A stretch of DNA of 64,000 bases from Pectobacterium versatile (GTDB lineage: Bacteria > Pseudomonadota > Gammaproteobacteria > Enterobacterales > Enterobacteriaceae): NCBI RefSeq assembly GCF_020166435.1, contig NZ_JAINZP010000002.1, positions 186,001 to 250,000 of the forward strand. The letters run 5' to 3'. Within the stretch, counting starts at the first letter, position 1. Each line of letters starts with the position of its first letter. Shown piece after piece: positions 43,970 through 58,452 of this stretch. The translations under genes were made by a program, and so were the position numbers. Under the pieces are notes generated by a model that saw only the letters and a list, made by a program, of their open reading frames with translations, had not been told where the DNA came from and searched no databases.

Positions 43970-45109
43970 TGGCGTTGGATGATGATCGGCTTTTCTGAGC
44001 AGCAGCATCAGGTAGATCATAGCAACAACGGCGATCAATACAAACAGCAGTCGATCGGAGTAGCTCTGCATCAATACCGCAGCGACGCTTGGTCCGCAAA
44101 GACTGCCAAGCGTATAGCTGAGGAGCAGCGCCTGATTCATCGCCACGAGCTCATCAGGGCGCACTTTTTCACATGCCCACGACATAGCAACAGGGTACAG
44201 CGTAAACCCTGCGCATCCCAGCAGGAACAGCGACGGTGCCATGGCATAGTGGCTAATACTTAACATTGCAATACAGCCAATAATCACCACAAAGACTAAT
44301 ACCCGCAGAACCAGCAACCGACCATAACGATCGGCCATGCGTCCAACAGGCCATTGACCGATGATACCGGAGCTGATCAGCAGCGCCATCCAGTATCCAA
44401 CCTGCGCATCATTCATTCCCTGATGAGAGAGATACAGCGGCATCAAGCCATACAGCGATCCTAAAATGACACCGGAAATGATACAGCCGTGTACGCCTAA
44501 GCGGGCACTGCGATACGTCAGCATTTTCCACATATTGACATGCTTTTCGTGTTGTTCTGGCGGAGCAGGAAGACGAGTGAACAACAGTGGTAATACCGCT
44601 AAAATAACCAATGCGACTATCCACGGCAACACGCTCAACAATGACGTAGGTAACACACCAAGCAGAAGCTGTCCAATCACACTGCCGAGGTAATAAGCGA
44701 TCATATAAGCAGCCAGCAGTTGCCCTCTCTGCGTCGGCGTTCCGCTACATAACAAAGCACTTTCGACCACGACCCAGATTAATGCACAGCCAATTCCGGC
44801 AAGGAAACGCCATAACAGCCAACTGCTGATATCCGGAGAAATACCGAGGCCAACGATCGCGATACCAAATAATAAAGCCGCGAAATAATAGCTACGGTTA
44901 AACCCATAAAGTTTGATTAATTTACCAGCTAGTAGCGTTCCAACCAGATTGCCGCCGAAGTAGGATGAACCAACAAGGCCAACCTGCCAGACAGGAAGAG
45001 ATTGATAACTCAGCCAAAGTGGTACCAGGGTATTTAATACCGCAATACAAACCGTCAGCAGCAAGAGTCCGCAGAGCAATAACAGCACTGGGCGGGAATA
45101 AGCAGACAT
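43955..45109 (-). CDS. ycaD: YcaD-like major facilitator transporter
   Basis: 384 aa, 12 membrane helices. [52 protein letters not shown] and [17 protein letters not shown] match E. coli YcaD well. Substrate not known. The start MSAYSRPV at 45109 matches the E. coli start (MSTYTRPV); a longer open frame to 45154 is possible. Tail overlaps the LysR gene by 15 bases. Location between pfl and serS is the same as in E. coli. Confidence 0.88.
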   Translation of the reverse strand: MSAYSRPVLLLLCGLLLLTVCIAVLNTLVPLWLSYQSLPVWQVGLVGSSYFGGNLVGTLLAGKLIKLYGFNRSYYFAALLFGIAIVGLGISPDISSWLLWRFLAGIGCALIWVVVESALLCSGTPTQRGQLLAAYMIAYYLGSVIGQLLLGVLPTSLLSVLPWIVALVILAVLPLLFTRLPAPPEQHEKHVNMWKMLTYRSARLGVHGCIISGVILGSLYGLMPLYLSHQGMNDAQVGYWMALLISSGIIGQWPVGRMADRYGRLLVLRVLVFVVIIGCIAMLSISHYAMAPSLFLLGCAGFTLYPVAMSWACEKVRPDELVAMNQALLLSYTLGSLCGPSVAAVLMQSYSDRLLFVLIAVVAMIYLMLLLRKADHHPTPLAAA

Positions 45110-45389
45110 AGCGAAGTGGATAACCAAACAACCGGAGAAGAGTGAGCGCATCATGCCACTGCGTATATAAAAGTCAATCCGGGCAAAAAGTGCTAAAAGT
45201 CCTTTCTCAAATTATGGATTGAAAGAATTAATCAACACGAATAGGAAACCCGCTATGCTTAAAAACAGAAAGCCGCTACACCGCTGATTTTACATCAGTT
45301 TTAACTTAAAATTTAACTAATGCAGGTTGTTTAAAGGGGAGTAATTATTTTTACGATGAAAAAATATTACCGAAGCTACGGCATAAAAA
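45110..45389. other. Gap between ycaD and serS
   Basis: Should contain the ycaD promoter. AT-rich; no distinct operator or small gene recognised. Confidence 0.35.
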
Positions 45390-45407
45390 AAGCGCCCTTA
45401 GGCGCTT
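45390..45407 (-). terminator. Terminator of serS
   Basis: 7-bp stem AAGCGCC/GGCGCTT, 4-base loop, with a long U run on the minus strand (A run 45385-45391). Confidence 0.83.
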
Positions 45408-45424
45408 GATTCAAATAACTGCGA

Positions 45425-46771
<1,347 letters not shown>

Positions 46772-46823
46772 CTACGCGGCCGGTTTCAGAAAATACCGTA
46801 ATAACCTTACCGCAACGCTTAGT

Positions 46824-48167
46824 TCAACGGTAGCGTTTTGTCGGGCTATTTTGATCCTGAGTGGCAAGCCAGGCGAGCTTTTCACCAATTTTGCCCTCAA
46901 GGCCGCGTGAGGTCGGTGCGTAATAGTGCGTATCGGCCATTTCCGGCGGAAAATAGCTCTCTCCAGCGGCATAGGCATTGGGTTCATTGTGCGCGTAGCG
47001 ATACTCTGCGCCGAGCCCCATTTCTTTCATCAACCGGGTAGGCGCATTACGCAGATGTTCGGGAACATCATAGTCTGGTTTCTCGCGCGCATCCTGCATC
47101 GCGGCTTTAAAGGCGCTATAGACGGCGTTACTTTTAGGGGCACAGGCCAGATAAACAATCGCCTGAGCAATAGCGCGCTCCCCTTCTGCCGGGCCGACGC
47201 GAGTGAAGCAATCCCAGGCGGAAATAGCGACCTGCATCGCACGCGGATCCGCATTGCCGACATCTTCCGACGCAATCGCCAACAATCGTCGGGCAACATA
47301 CAGCGGATCGCCACCGGCGGTGATGATTCTGGCGTACCAATAAAGCGCCGCATCCGGCGAAGAACCTCTTACCGATTTATGCAACGCCGAAATCAGGTCG
47401 TAATAGCGGTCACCTTTGTTATCAAAGCGGGCACTACGCTCGCCAGCGATTTCGTTGAGGAGTACCGACGTCAGAACACTCATGCCCTGCGCGTCGATTT
47501 CCGCCATATCCGCCATCATTTCCAGGCTATTCAGCGCACGTCTGGCGTCGCCATTGACCAATTCGGCCAGCATTCGCGCGGTTTCGGCAGGCAAGACAAT
47601 GTTCTGTCCGCCGTATCCTCGCTCGCTGTCGCTCATTGCCTGCTGCAAGACCTGCTCGATATCTTCCGCCGTCAGCGCTTTTAGCAAATAGACGCGGGCG
47701 CGAGATAACAAGGCGGAATTGAGTTCGAAAGAGGGGTTTTCCGTTGTCGCACCAATAAAGGTGATCGTTCCATCTTCAATATGTGGCAGAAACGCATCCT
47801 GCTGACTTTTGTTGAAACGATGGACTTCATCGACAAACAAAATAGTGCGGCGCCCTGCATTGCGATTTTGCCGGGCACGCTCAATCGCTTCACGAATTTC
47901 CTTGATACCGGACGTCACGGCAGAAATACGTTCAACATCCGCCTGCCCGTAATGCCCAATCAGTTCTGCCAGCGTAGTTTTTCCCGTTCCTGGCGGCCCC
48001 CAGAGAATCATTGAGTGCAACTGCCCTGCCTCAATGGCCCGTGGTAGAGGCTTACCGGCACCTAACAGGTGCTGTTGACCGATATACTGTGCCAACGTCG
48101 CAGGCCGCATACGCGCGGCCAGCGGTTGGAATTCATTATGGGAAAAATCAAGGGACAGATTGCTCAC
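46824..48167 (-). CDS. rarA: Replication-associated recombination protein A
   Basis: 447 aa AAA+ ATPase related to clamp loaders. Walker [16 protein letters not shown], Walker [21 protein letters not shown] and sensor [14 protein letters not shown] are present, then the MgsA-type C-terminal tetramer domain. It acts at stalled replication forks. Start is a GTG at 48167 ([17 protein letters not shown]) with GAGG before it, giving the same length as in E. coli; only 7 bases separate it from lolA. Confidence 0.96.
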   Translation of the reverse strand: MSNLSLDFSHNEFQPLAARMRPATLAQYIGQQHLLGAGKPLPRAIEAGQLHSMILWGPPGTGKTTLAELIGHYGQADVERISAVTSGIKEIREAIERARQNRNAGRRTILFVDEVHRFNKSQQDAFLPHIEDGTITFIGATTENPSFELNSALLSRARVYLLKALTAEDIEQVLQQAMSDSERGYGGQNIVLPAETARMLAELVNGDARRALNSLEMMADMAEIDAQGMSVLTSVLLNEIAGERSARFDNKGDRYYDLISALHKSVRGSSPDAALYWYARIITAGGDPLYVARRLLAIASEDVGNADPRAMQVAISAWDCFTRVGPAEGERAIAQAIVYLACAPKSNAVYSAFKAAMQDAREKPDYDVPEHLRNAPTRLMKEMGLGAEYRYAHNEPNAYAAGESYFPPEMADTHYYAPTSRGLEGKIGEKLAWLATQDQNSPTKRYR

Positions 48168-48174
48168 TCTGGCC

Positions 48175-48786
48175 TCACTGACGCTGGTCATCCAGCGTGA
48201 CGCCTTTCGGCGGTGTGAACGTGAATTGCGCGGCATCAACAGCACCGTTTTGCTGGTTCTTCAGCACATAAGTGCTTCGCTGCCCATCTTGTTCCGTCGC
48301 GGTAAACTGTTTGATTGTGCCGTTTGTCGTCACATTAATCGCGAACTGCTTCAGGTTGCCGCTCGCTGATTTCGGCGTAAGCTCAAAGTCATCACCTTTC
48401 TGGCGCACATCGTATTTATTCCAGTCGCTGGTGTCGTTACGCGTGATCAGAATAAACGGCGTATTGCCTGTCGCATCTTTCAGCCACGTTGCCGTGACTT
48501 GTTCAACAAACGGATTGTAGAACCAAAGCGTTTTGCCATCAGAAATCAACGCACTTTCGTCGGGTGATGTGGTTTTCCAGTTAAATAGATTAGGACGTTT
48601 CAACCACAGTTCGCCTTCCCCCTCCTGCACCGCTGCGCCGTCAGCGCTGGTGACTTTCTGGCTGAAATTGGCGTGGAAACTGTTTACTTTATTGAGGCGA
48701 CCCTGCAAATCTTTTGCCGCGTCCGCATAGACAGCGGTTGAGGTAACACCTGCAATCAGGCAACTGATTGCTAACCACTTTTTCAT
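48175..48786 (-). CDS. lolA: Outer-membrane lipoprotein carrier protein
   Basis: 203 aa periplasmic chaperone. The signal peptide is residues 1-21 (ends VYA, then DAAKDL). LolA takes lipoproteins from LolCDE and brings them to LolB at the outer membrane; the half-open barrel carries [20 protein letters not shown] and [15 protein letters not shown] as in E. coli. It lies in the usual ftsK-lolA-rarA-serS order. Confidence 0.97.
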   Translation of the reverse strand: MKKWLAISCLIAGVTSTAVYADAAKDLQGRLNKVNSFHANFSQKVTSADGAAVQEGEGELWLKRPNLFNWKTTSPDESALISDGKTLWFYNPFVEQVTATWLKDATGNTPFILITRNDTSDWNKYDVRQKGDDFELTPKSASGNLKQFAINVTTNGTIKQFTATEQDGQRSTYVLKNQQNGAVDAAQFTFTPPKGVTLDDQRQ

Positions 48787-48980
48787 ACGTATAATCCTTT
48801 GAATTTCTTAATATAACGAACCTTCATCTATCAAGGCCAGACGCTTTGCACAGCGCCTGTGTTCTTTACAGATCGGTGTTATTCGTCGAGCTACATTATC
48901 TATAGATCTATGTTATCTGAACCCACTCGGACGGTGATAGGTGAATTATCTGCTTATTGCCGCTTTTACGCTTCTTTGCA

Positions 48981-49004
48981 TAAGGGCTGCTTACGCAGCC
49001 CTTA
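48981..49004 (-). terminator. Hairpin after ftsK
   Basis: 10-bp perfect stem TAAGGGCTGC/GCAGCCCTTA, TTAC loop, 30 bases past the ftsK stop. No U run, so partial termination is likely. Confidence 0.6.
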
Positions 49005-49033
49005 GTAGAATGACGTCAATCAGTACGGTATTC

Positions 49034-52000
49034 TCATTCCATCGATGGCGGTGCCAATACCTCGCGGTTACCGTTGTGTCCTGGAGAGCTGACAATACCC
49101 TGCGCCTCCATTTGCTCAACGATTCGCGCAGCGCGGTTATAGCCGATTCGGAACTGACGCTGCACGCCAGAGATGGATGCACGACGCTTATCGACGACAA
49201 ACTCTACCGCCTGATCGAACAGCGGATCGAGTTCTTCATCGCCATCAAGACCGAGGCTTCCGCCTTCGGCATCGTCGCCACCACTGACAATATTATCGAC
49301 ATATTGAGGGCGGCCACGTGCTTTCCAGTCCTGAACGACGGCGTGAACTTCCTCATCACGCACAAAAGCGCCATGAACACGGACAGGTATCGAAGAGTTA
49401 GGCGCCATATACAGCATATCCCCCATCCCCAATAGCGATTCCGCGCCACCTTGATCGAGGATAGTCCGTGAGTCGATTTTGCTGGAAACGGTGAACGCGA
49501 TACGCGTCGGAATGTTCGCCTTGATCAATCCGGTGATGACATCAACCGAAGGACGCTGCGTCGCCAGCACCAAGTGGATCCCCGCAGCACGCGCTTTTTG
49601 CGCCAGTCGGGCAATCAACTCTTCAACTTTCTTACCCACTGCCATCATCAAGTCAGCAAATTCATCGACCATCACGACAATATACGGCAGTTTTTCCAGC
49701 ACTGGCGGCGTCATATCCATACTGTCAACTGGCTTCCAGAACGGATCGGGAATCGGGCGGCCCATTGCATTTGCCGTCATCACCCGTTCGTTGTATCCCG
49801 CCAGATTACGTACGCCAAGCGCCGACATCAGCTTATAGCGACGCTCCATTTCACCGACACACCAGCGCAGCGCATTGGCCGCATCCTTCATGTCGGTCAC
49901 GACTTCCGTCAACAAATGCGGAATACCTTCGTATACCGAGAGTTCCAGCATTTTCGGGTCAATCATGATGAAGCGTACGTCTTCTGGCGTGGCTTTATAC
50001 AACATACTGATGATCATGGCGTTAACGCCGACCGATTTACCCGACCCTGTCGTACCCGCAACCAGCAGGTGTGGCATTTTCGCTAAATCGGCAACGACAG
50101 GTTCACCCGCAATATCTTTACCCAACACAATCGACAGCGGCGATGGATTATCCCGGAACTGATCGCAGTCCAACACTTCTCGCAGATAAACCGTCTGGCG
50201 ATGCGCATTCGGCAACTCCAGCCCGACGTACGGTCGGCCGGGGATAACCTCAACAATACGCACCGCGACAACCGACAGTGAACGTGCCAAATCGCGCGAC
50301 AAATTCGAGATACGAGCCGCTTTAACGCCCGGAGCCAGATCCAATTCAAACCGTGTGATCACTGGCCCGGGAGAGTGATCGACCACATCGGCTTTTACTC
50401 GGAAATCAGCCAGACGCGCTTCAATCAGTCGCGCCGTCTGTTCCAGTGCAAAATTATCAACAGGCGCTTCGCTAGCCGGCGGTGGAGTCAACAAATCCAA
50501 CGTTGGCAGCGGCGTAGTCGGTTTCTGCAACGGCTGTTCGTTACGCATCAGGAACGGGTGAATCAAACCATCCATTGCCGGATGATGCGTTGGTGTTGCC
50601 ACTGTTTCCTGTTTCACGGCCTCAACAGGCGCTGACACTGGTTGTGATGGCTGACTAAACGTCAACGGGTTGTGCTCATCCTCGTCGTCCTCATCTTCAC
50701 CAGCATGCATCGGCGGAAGCTCTGGCTCGGTGTTATAGGAAGGCTGTGAATAGGTCGATTCACTGAACGTACGCGGTTCAGGCTCGCGTTCATTCTCCGC
50801 ACTAAACGGCGAGAATGAAAAAGCGTTGTGTGATGTAACAGGGTTTGGCTGAACGGGATCACTGATCGCAGGCGGTGCTATCGGAGCAGGGATTTCCTCA
50901 TCGCGCTGCAACGCACTGTCGTCATAACGTGACTGCTGCTGTGCTGCGAAATCTCTGGCTAGCTGCGCTTGCAGAAGCGCGTCTTCATCATCTTCCTGTA
51001 ACGGGTATTCATCACCATAACGCTGACGTTGCTGATCCAGATACGCTTGCTGCAATGCCGCTTCCTGCTGGGCGATGTCATCTGGTGTCTCTTCCTGATA
51101 CACACCATTCGCCAATTCCGTTTCTACGCTACCGTTCTGCGCCTGCAACCTTGCTTGCTCTTCAGCCAGCCGCTGCGACGGCAGTTTGATTCCGTATGAC
51201 GCCAGCTCGCGGCGGGTAGGAATACGTACCGGATTAGGACGCGGCAGCTCGGGCCCTACGCCGCGTTTAATCTGCGGATTATCATCGCCATCGGCACTGA
51301 ACGCAGGCATAAAGGTGTTATTCGCATTGGAATCCGTATCACGCGCAAACTGTGGTGGCTCAGCAAACGGTTGAACCACTGGTGCCGTGACAATCGGCGG
51401 TACGGCACTCTCTCCGTAACTATTTCCGTAAGGTGCATACACACTGCTATGGAGTTCAGGCGAGGTTGCAATCTCTGGCATTGTCGCTGGCGTTTCAGGG
51501 ACTTCAAACGAATACAGCGGCGGATTTAGCGACGGCGTCGAATCAATCGCGGATGGGGTAACAGGTGGCACAATGTCAGACGATGAACCAGAGAATACTG
51601 ATTCTGGTAATGCTGAATCAGACACTGCCACACCAGACAATATTGACCCTGCCACTGGCGTTTCTGCGGAAAGGATCGGTTGTGTCGCTGTCGGTGCGTT
51701 CTCCGCTAACGGCGATGACACTTCTATCTGATTGTCTGCCGCCGTGTCGTTTACCGCATCAGCAACAGAAGGCGCAGAAAACAGAACATCATCGTCATCA
51801 CGCTGTTGTGTTACTACCTCACCTGAGGCCTCATCGTGGCGCAGGTTAAGCACATCACGTTCATCCTCTTCACTATCGTTTTCTTCACGATAGTCCTCGT
51901 CGCGGCGCGAACGGTTTGACATAAACGTCAGACAGCCCAACACCCCCGCGCCAATTTTTTCAGCGATCGTTAACCATGACCAGCCGGTAAACAGCGTTAA

Positions 52001-52522
52001 CCCTGCCCCCCACACGCACAGCAGAATCAGCGTTGCACCCATGCTGTTGAAACGCGGGATCATTGAGCTGCTCAACAGGCTTCCCAAAACACCACCGGAA
52101 GCAAAATAGTAGAGATCGTCAATATTCAACGCAGCCAGACCGCAAGAGGTCAGAATCAGCGCCAACGTCCCAATCAGGCGAAGTGAAAAGGTAAAATATT
52201 CAATAGATTGTTGGTTATCACGCTGACGGAAAGCCGCCCAGCACAGGGATAACATAATCGGTGGAATGGCATAGGCCAGTACGCCAAAAATAAAGAACAG
52301 CGTATCCGCCAACCAAGCACCCGCCACACCACCAAAGTTGTGGATAGGTTCATGCCACGCAGTTTGTGACCAACTAGGATCGGAAGGGCTGAAACTGAGT
52401 AGTGCGACACCGAGATAAACCGCAAAAAGTGCCACAACGATTAAAATCGCTTCAAGCAAGCGACGCGTTCCGCTGAGTTTTTTCAGGGTAACGTCTTTAT
52501 CTTCTGTATATTCCTGGCTCAA
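49034..52522 (-). CDS. ftsK: DNA translocase FtsK
   Basis: 1162 aa. N-terminal membrane part with about four helices (to about residue 200), which helps build the septum; a long acidic and Pro/Gln-rich linker (about 205-690); then the RecA-like motor with Walker [15 protein letters not shown] (about 817) and Walker [13 protein letters not shown], and the C-terminal gamma winged helix ([20 protein letters not shown]), which reads KOPS. It moves chromosome termini and activates XerCD. The linker is shorter than in E. coli (1329 aa total). Adjacent to lrp as in E. coli. Confidence 0.97.
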   Translation of the reverse strand: MSQEYTEDKDVTLKKLSGTRRLLEAILIVVALFAVYLGVALLSFSPSDPSWSQTAWHEPIHNFGGVAGAWLADTLFFIFGVLAYAIPPIMLSLCWAAFRQRDNQQSIEYFTFSLRLIGTLALILTSCGLAALNIDDLYYFASGGVLGSLLSSSMIPRFNSMGATLILLCVWGAGLTLFTGWSWLTIAEKIGAGVLGCLTFMSNRSRRDEDYREENDSEEDERDVLNLRHDEASGEVVTQQRDDDDVLFSAPSVADAVNDTAADNQIEVSSPLAENAPTATQPILSAETPVAGSILSGVAVSDSALPESVFSGSSSDIVPPVTPSAIDSTPSLNPPLYSFEVPETPATMPEIATSPELHSSVYAPYGNSYGESAVPPIVTAPVVQPFAEPPQFARDTDSNANNTFMPAFSADGDDNPQIKRGVGPELPRPNPVRIPTRRELASYGIKLPSQRLAEEQARLQAQNGSVETELANGVYQEETPDDIAQQEAALQQAYLDQQRQRYGDEYPLQEDDEDALLQAQLARDFAAQQQSRYDDSALQRDEEIPAPIAPPAISDPVQPNPVTSHNAFSFSPFSAENEREPEPRTFSESTYSQPSYNTEPELPPMHAGEDEDDEDEHNPLTFSQPSQPVSAPVEAVKQETVATPTHHPAMDGLIHPFLMRNEQPLQKPTTPLPTLDLLTPPPASEAPVDNFALEQTARLIEARLADFRVKADVVDHSPGPVITRFELDLAPGVKAARISNLSRDLARSLSVVAVRIVEVIPGRPYVGLELPNAHRQTVYLREVLDCDQFRDNPSPLSIVLGKDIAGEPVVADLAKMPHLLVAGTTGSGKSVGVNAMIISMLYKATPEDVRFIMIDPKMLELSVYEGIPHLLTEVVTDMKDAANALRWCVGEMERRYKLMSALGVRNLAGYNERVMTANAMGRPIPDPFWKPVDSMDMTPPVLEKLPYIVVMVDEFADLMMAVGKKVEELIARLAQKARAAGIHLVLATQRPSVDVITGLIKANIPTRIAFTVSSKIDSRTILDQGGAESLLGMGDMLYMAPNSSIPVRVHGAFVRDEEVHAVVQDWKARGRPQYVDNIVSGGDDAEGGSLGLDGDEELDPLFDQAVEFVVDKRRASISGVQRQFRIGYNRAARIVEQMEAQGIVSSPGHNGNREVLAPPSME

Positions 52523-52556
52523 GAGTCTCTCCAGGGGCCTGTAAGGTTTATGACAA

Positions 52557-52578
52557 AGCGCCGAGAAAACCCGGCGCT
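52557..52578 (-). terminator. Hairpin after lrp
   Basis: 7-bp stem AGCGCCG/CGGCGCT with an 8-base loop; only three U follow on the minus strand. It lies about 60 bases after the lrp stop. Confidence 0.55.
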
Positions 52579-52636
52579 GGGACTGTATAAATTCACAGGA
52601 GTGTAGCTGAATTTATCGGGTTTTGCACCCACACGT

Positions 52637-53131
52637 TTACCGGGTCTTAATGACCAGACGGTTGCTTTGTTTCACTTCTTCCATCACCACATAAGTACGG
52701 GTGTCGTTTACGCCTGGCAAACGCAGCAGCGTTTCGCCCAGGAGTTTACGATAAGCAGACATGTCCGGCACACGTGTTTTCAACAGGTAGTCAAAATCAC
52801 CGGAAACCAGATGACATTCCTGAATTTCTTCCAGCTTCTGCACCGCAGAGTTAAACTGTTCAAACACATCAGGCGCACCGCGGTTTAGCGTTATTTCAAC
52901 AAAAACCAGCAGTGACGCATCCAGATAATGCGGGTTTAGCAGCGCTGTGTAGCCATTAATAAAACCCTGTCTTTCCAGACGACGCACACGTTCCAGACAA
53001 GGCGTTGGCGACAGCCCAACACGTTTGGAAAGCTCGACATTGGAAATACGCCCATCTTTTTGCAATTCGTTCAGGATGTTACGATCAATACGATCGAGAT
53101 CTTTTCCTGGCCGTTTTTTAGTGTCTACCAT
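52637..53131 (-). CDS. lrp: Leucine-responsive regulatory protein
   Basis: 164 aa global regulator. Helix-turn-helix at about 28-50 (ISNVELSKRVGLSPTPCLER) and a C-terminal RAM domain that binds leucine. Nearly identical to E. coli Lrp by eye. It controls amino acid metabolism, including serC. Divergent from trxB, with a long upstream region typical of lrp. Confidence 0.98.
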   Translation of the reverse strand: MVDTKKRPGKDLDRIDRNILNELQKDGRISNVELSKRVGLSPTPCLERVRRLERQGFINGYTALLNPHYLDASLLVFVEITLNRGAPDVFEQFNSAVQKLEEIQECHLVSGDFDYLLKTRVPDMSAYRKLLGETLLRLPGVNDTRTYVVMEEVKQSNRLVIKTR

Positions 53132-54676
<1,545 letters not shown>

Positions 54677-54688
54677 GAGCATACTCAT

Positions 54689-54714
54689 AACGGAGCGGCA
54701 ATAGCCGTTCCGTT
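54689..54714 (+). terminator. Terminator of trxB
   Basis: 11-bp stem AACGGAGCGGC/GCCGTTCCGTT (one G-U pair), 4-base loop, then a C/T-rich tail. Confidence 0.7.
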
Positions 54715-54913
54715 TCCTTCCTTCTGGTTTGCCTTTCGCAACACAAAAATTGATCGCCTCACCCATTTCCCCTCTCCTTTTCGTTTGCAGCGCGTCCTTG
54801 TCGCGGTAACATGGCCTCATTCTGCGTGATAGAAGATGATTTTGTTAACTAACAGTTACATGAGAGTTATTTTCTGTTAAGCCCGTTTCTGCAATATAAC
54901 GAACTGGTGCCTG

Positions 54914-56680
54914 ATGAAAAAAACCCGACAGCAAGAACTGACCGCCTGGCTGAAACAGCAGAGTAAGCTGGCGCAACGTTGGCTACGGATTTCACTACTG
55001 CTTGGATTCCTGAGCGGGGCGTTAATCGTGGCACAAGCCTGGCTGTTAGCGACGCTGCTTCATGCCTTGATCATCGAGCACGCCTCTCGTGAATCCTTGA
55101 TCTCCCCTTTCCTTCTGCTGATTGCCACATTTATTCTGCGCGCACTCAACAGTGTGCTACGCGAGCGTGTTGGTTTTCTTTGCGGACAAGCCGTTCGACA
55201 ACAAATTCGTAAGCTGGTACTGGATCGATTGCAGCAGCTTGGCCCTGCCTGGGTACAGGGCAAACCCGCCGGCAGTTGGGCAACGATGATTCTTGAGCAG
55301 GTTGATGATATGCAGGATTATTACGCCCGCTATCTGCCACAAATGTATCTTGCCGCGCTGATTCCGCTGCTTATCTTAATCACGATTTTCCCGCTCAATT
55401 GGGCTGCTGGCCTGATTCTGTTTCTAACCGCCCCGCTTATCCCGCTTTTTATGGCGCTGGTTGGCATGGGCGCGGCGGATGCTAACCGACGTAACTTTCT
55501 GGCGCTGGCACGCCTGAGCGGACACTTCCTCGATCGCCTGCGCGGGATGGAGACTCTGCGTCTGTTCCATCGTGGCAAGGCTGAAATTGAACAAATCCGT
55601 CATGCTTCCGAAGATTTCCGTAGTCGCACAATGGAAGTGCTGCGTATGGCGTTTCTCTCCTCGGGTGTGCTGGAATTTTTCGCCTCCATTTCAATCGCCG
55701 TGGTCGCCGTCTATTTCGGATTCTCTTATCTCGGGGAACTGGATTTTGGTCATTACGGCATGGGTGTGACGCTCTTCGCTGGCTTTCTCGTATTGATTCT
55801 GGCTCCAGAATTCTTTCAGCCTTTACGAGATTTGGGCACCTTCTATCATGCCAAGGCTCAGGCTATCGGCGCAGCAGAATCGCTGGTGACTTTTTTGTCA
55901 GAGGAAGGCGAAACGGTCGGCTTTGGCACACAAGAATTCAGCAGCGATAGCGCCATTGCTATCCGAGCGGAAAATCTGGTTGTCCTCGCGCCAAATGGCA
56001 CACCGCTGACCCAACCGCTGACGTTCGATATTCGCGCAGGTGAACGTATCGCACTGGTCGGCCTCAGCGGAGCAGGAAAAAGCTCACTGCTGAATGTCCT
56101 GTTGGGATTCCTACCCTATCGTGGTTCACTCACCGTCAACGGTCAGGCGCTGAACACGCTGACGCCTGAATCATGGCGTCAGCAGTTGAGCTGGGTCGGG
56201 CAAAACCCTCATTTACCGGAACAGACGCTCCGCAGCAATATTCTGCTGGGTAACCCGCAGGCCAGTATTGTGGAATTGCAGCAGGCGATTGAGCGTGCGC
56301 ATGTACAGGAATTTTTACCGCAGCTCCCGCAAGGTCTGGAAACGACGATCGGTGACGGTGCGGCACGCCTTTCCGTCGGACAGGCACAGCGCGTCGCCGT
56401 TGCCCGTGCGCTTATTCATCCTTGTAACTTACTGCTGTTGGATGAGCCGTCAGCCAGTCTGGATGCCCATAGCGAAGATCTCGTCATGACGGCGTTGAAT
56501 GGCGCAGCACGTTCGCAGACCACGCTGCTGGTCACGCATCAGCTCACCGAGATCGCCGAGTATGACGCGATCTGGGTCATGGACGGCGGTCAGTTAGTTC
56601 AACAGGGTGATTATCAAACACTCCGAGCCGAAGCGGGCCCCTTCGCGACGTTGCTGGCACAACGACAGGAGGCGCTGTAA
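54914..56680 (+). CDS. cydD: Glutathione/cysteine ABC exporter subunit CydD
   Basis: 588 aa half-transporter: six membrane helices then an ATPase domain. Walker A GLSGAGKSS at about 384, signature near LSVGQAQRVA, Walker B LLLLDEPSASLDA. CydDC exports cysteine and glutathione to the periplasm and is needed to assemble cytochrome bd. The stop codon overlaps the cydC start by one base (TAATG), so the two are made together. Confidence 0.97.
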   Translation: MKKTRQQELTAWLKQQSKLAQRWLRISLLLGFLSGALIVAQAWLLATLLHALIIEHASRESLISPFLLLIATFILRALNSVLRERVGFLCGQAVRQQIRKLVLDRLQQLGPAWVQGKPAGSWATMILEQVDDMQDYYARYLPQMYLAALIPLLILITIFPLNWAAGLILFLTAPLIPLFMALVGMGAADANRRNFLALARLSGHFLDRLRGMETLRLFHRGKAEIEQIRHASEDFRSRTMEVLRMAFLSSGVLEFFASISIAVVAVYFGFSYLGELDFGHYGMGVTLFAGFLVLILAPEFFQPLRDLGTFYHAKAQAIGAAESLVTFLSEEGETVGFGTQEFSSDSAIAIRAENLVVLAPNGTPLTQPLTFDIRAGERIALVGLSGAGKSSLLNVLLGFLPYRGSLTVNGQALNTLTPESWRQQLSWVGQNPHLPEQTLRSNILLGNPQASIVELQQAIERAHVQEFLPQLPQGLETTIGDGAARLSVGQAQRVAVARALIHPCNLLLLDEPSASLDAHSEDLVMTALNGAARSQTTLLVTHQLTEIAEYDAIWVMDGGQLVQQGDYQTLRAEAGPFATLLAQRQEAL

Positions 56681-58419
56681 TGGCTCAGATGAAAACGATG
56701 CAGGTATTAAAACCGTTTCTGGCACTTTATCGTCAGCACTTCTGGTATTTGAGTCTGGGCGTGGTATTGGCTATTGCTACGTTGCTGGCCAGTATTGGTC
56801 TACTCGCCCTATCCGGCTGGTTTCTGGCGGGTGCCGCACTGGCGGGGATCGTCGGGCTGCTCACCTTTAACTATATGCTGCCCGCCGCTGGCGTGCGCGG
56901 TGCGGCTATCGCACGTACGGCCGGGCGCTACGGGGAAAGAGTCGTCAGCCACGATGCCACCTTCCGCGTTCTGCTGCGCTTACGTGTTTTCACTTTTTCT
57001 CGCATTCTTCCGCTCTCTCCGGGTGGACTGGCACAATTTCGTCAGGCTGAGCTGCTAAATCGGCTGGTGGCGGACGTCGATACGCTCGACCACCTCTATC
57101 TTCGCGTGATTTCCCCCATCGTCAGCGCATTCGCCGTCATTCTTATCGTCTGTTACGGCCTGAGCTTCATTGATGCCTCACTGGCTCTGACGCTGGGTGC
57201 CATTATGCTAGTACTGCTACTGTGCCTGCCGATTATCTTTTATCGGGCAGGAAACGGCATCGGGCAGGATTTGACCGCGCTGCGTGCACAATACCGCCTT
57301 CAGCTCACGACCTGGCTACAAGGTCAGGCGGAACTCACCGTCTTCGGCGCACTCGGTCGCGTCCGTCAGCAGTTGGCTCTGGTGGAAATCAACTGGCTGC
57401 GTCGCCAGCGTCAGCAGGCCAACCTTACCGGCCTGTCTCAGGCGGTGATGATTTTATGCAGCGGACTGACCGTTACTTTGATTCTGTGGCTGGCAGCCGA
57501 TGGCGTTGGCGGTAATCCGCAGCCCGGTGCGTTGATTGCGCTGTTTGTGTTCGCCTCGCTTGCCGCCTTCGAAGCGCTGGCCCCCGTCACGGTGGCCTTC
57601 CAGCATATGGGACAAGTGATTGCCTCCGCGGCTCGGGTCGATCAAATCATTCGCCAGCCCGTTGATGTCACGTTCCCAGAGCATGGGCCAGAAACCTCGC
57701 GTGAGGCGTTGCTAGACATCTCACATGTCGGTTTCACGTATCCCGGTCAACCCCAGCCCGTGCTACAGAATATTACCCTTTCCATTCAACCGGGCGAGCA
57801 TCTGGCGCTGCTGGGGCGTACCGGATGCGGGAAATCGACGCTATTACAATTGCTGACTCGGGCATGGAATTGTGAATACGGGGACATTACGCTGAATGGT
57901 CATCCCCTTGCCGAGTGGCGAGAAGAAGATCTCCGCGCCATGATGAGCGTGGTGCCACAACGCGTGCATATTTTCAGCGCCACGCTGCGTGATAACCTAC
58001 TGCTAGCAGCACCGACCGCACGAGATGAAAAACTGGCCGAGGTATTACAGCAGGTTGGGTTAGAAAAACTGCTGGAAAACGAGGGGCTAAATGCCTGGCT
58101 GGGAGAAGGCGGTCGACAACTGTCCGGTGGCGAACAGCGCCGTATCGCGTTGGCACGTGCCTTATTGCACGACGCGCCGCTCGTTCTATTGGATGAACCC
58201 ACTGAAGGGTTGGATGCAGAAACCGAAAAGCGTATTCTGCAACTGCTCCGCCAGCACTGTGCCGATAAGACGCTGATCGTCATCACTCATCGGCTATACG
58301 GCTTAGAGTCGATGGATCGCATCTGTATTTTAGACGATGGCAAAGTGATCGAACAGGGCAGCCATCAGGCTTTAATGGCACAGCAAGGCCGTTATTGGCA
58401 ATTCCGCCAACATGTTTAA
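56680..58419 (+). CDS. cydC: Glutathione/cysteine ABC exporter subunit CydC
   Basis: 579 aa half-transporter pairing with CydD. Six membrane helices, then an ATPase domain with Walker A GRTGCGKST at about 380, signature LSGGEQRRIALARALL and Walker B LVLLDEPTEGLDAET. AGGAG precedes the start within the cydD end. aat follows 33 bases later. Confidence 0.97.
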   Translation: MAQMKTMQVLKPFLALYRQHFWYLSLGVVLAIATLLASIGLLALSGWFLAGAALAGIVGLLTFNYMLPAAGVRGAAIARTAGRYGERVVSHDATFRVLLRLRVFTFSRILPLSPGGLAQFRQAELLNRLVADVDTLDHLYLRVISPIVSAFAVILIVCYGLSFIDASLALTLGAIMLVLLLCLPIIFYRAGNGIGQDLTALRAQYRLQLTTWLQGQAELTVFGALGRVRQQLALVEINWLRRQRQQANLTGLSQAVMILCSGLTVTLILWLAADGVGGNPQPGALIALFVFASLAAFEALAPVTVAFQHMGQVIASAARVDQIIRQPVDVTFPEHGPETSREALLDISHVGFTYPGQPQPVLQNITLSIQPGEHLALLGRTGCGKSTLLQLLTRAWNCEYGDITLNGHPLAEWREEDLRAMMSVVPQRVHIFSATLRDNLLLAAPTARDEKLAEVLQQVGLEKLLENEGLNAWLGEGGRQLSGGEQRRIALARALLHDAPLVLLDEPTEGLDAETEKRILQLLRQHCADKTLIVITHRLYGLESMDRICILDDGKVIEQGSHQALMAQQGRYWQFRQHV

Positions 58420-58452
58420 GGCAATTTCAGTGAAACACAACGTTTGAAAAAT

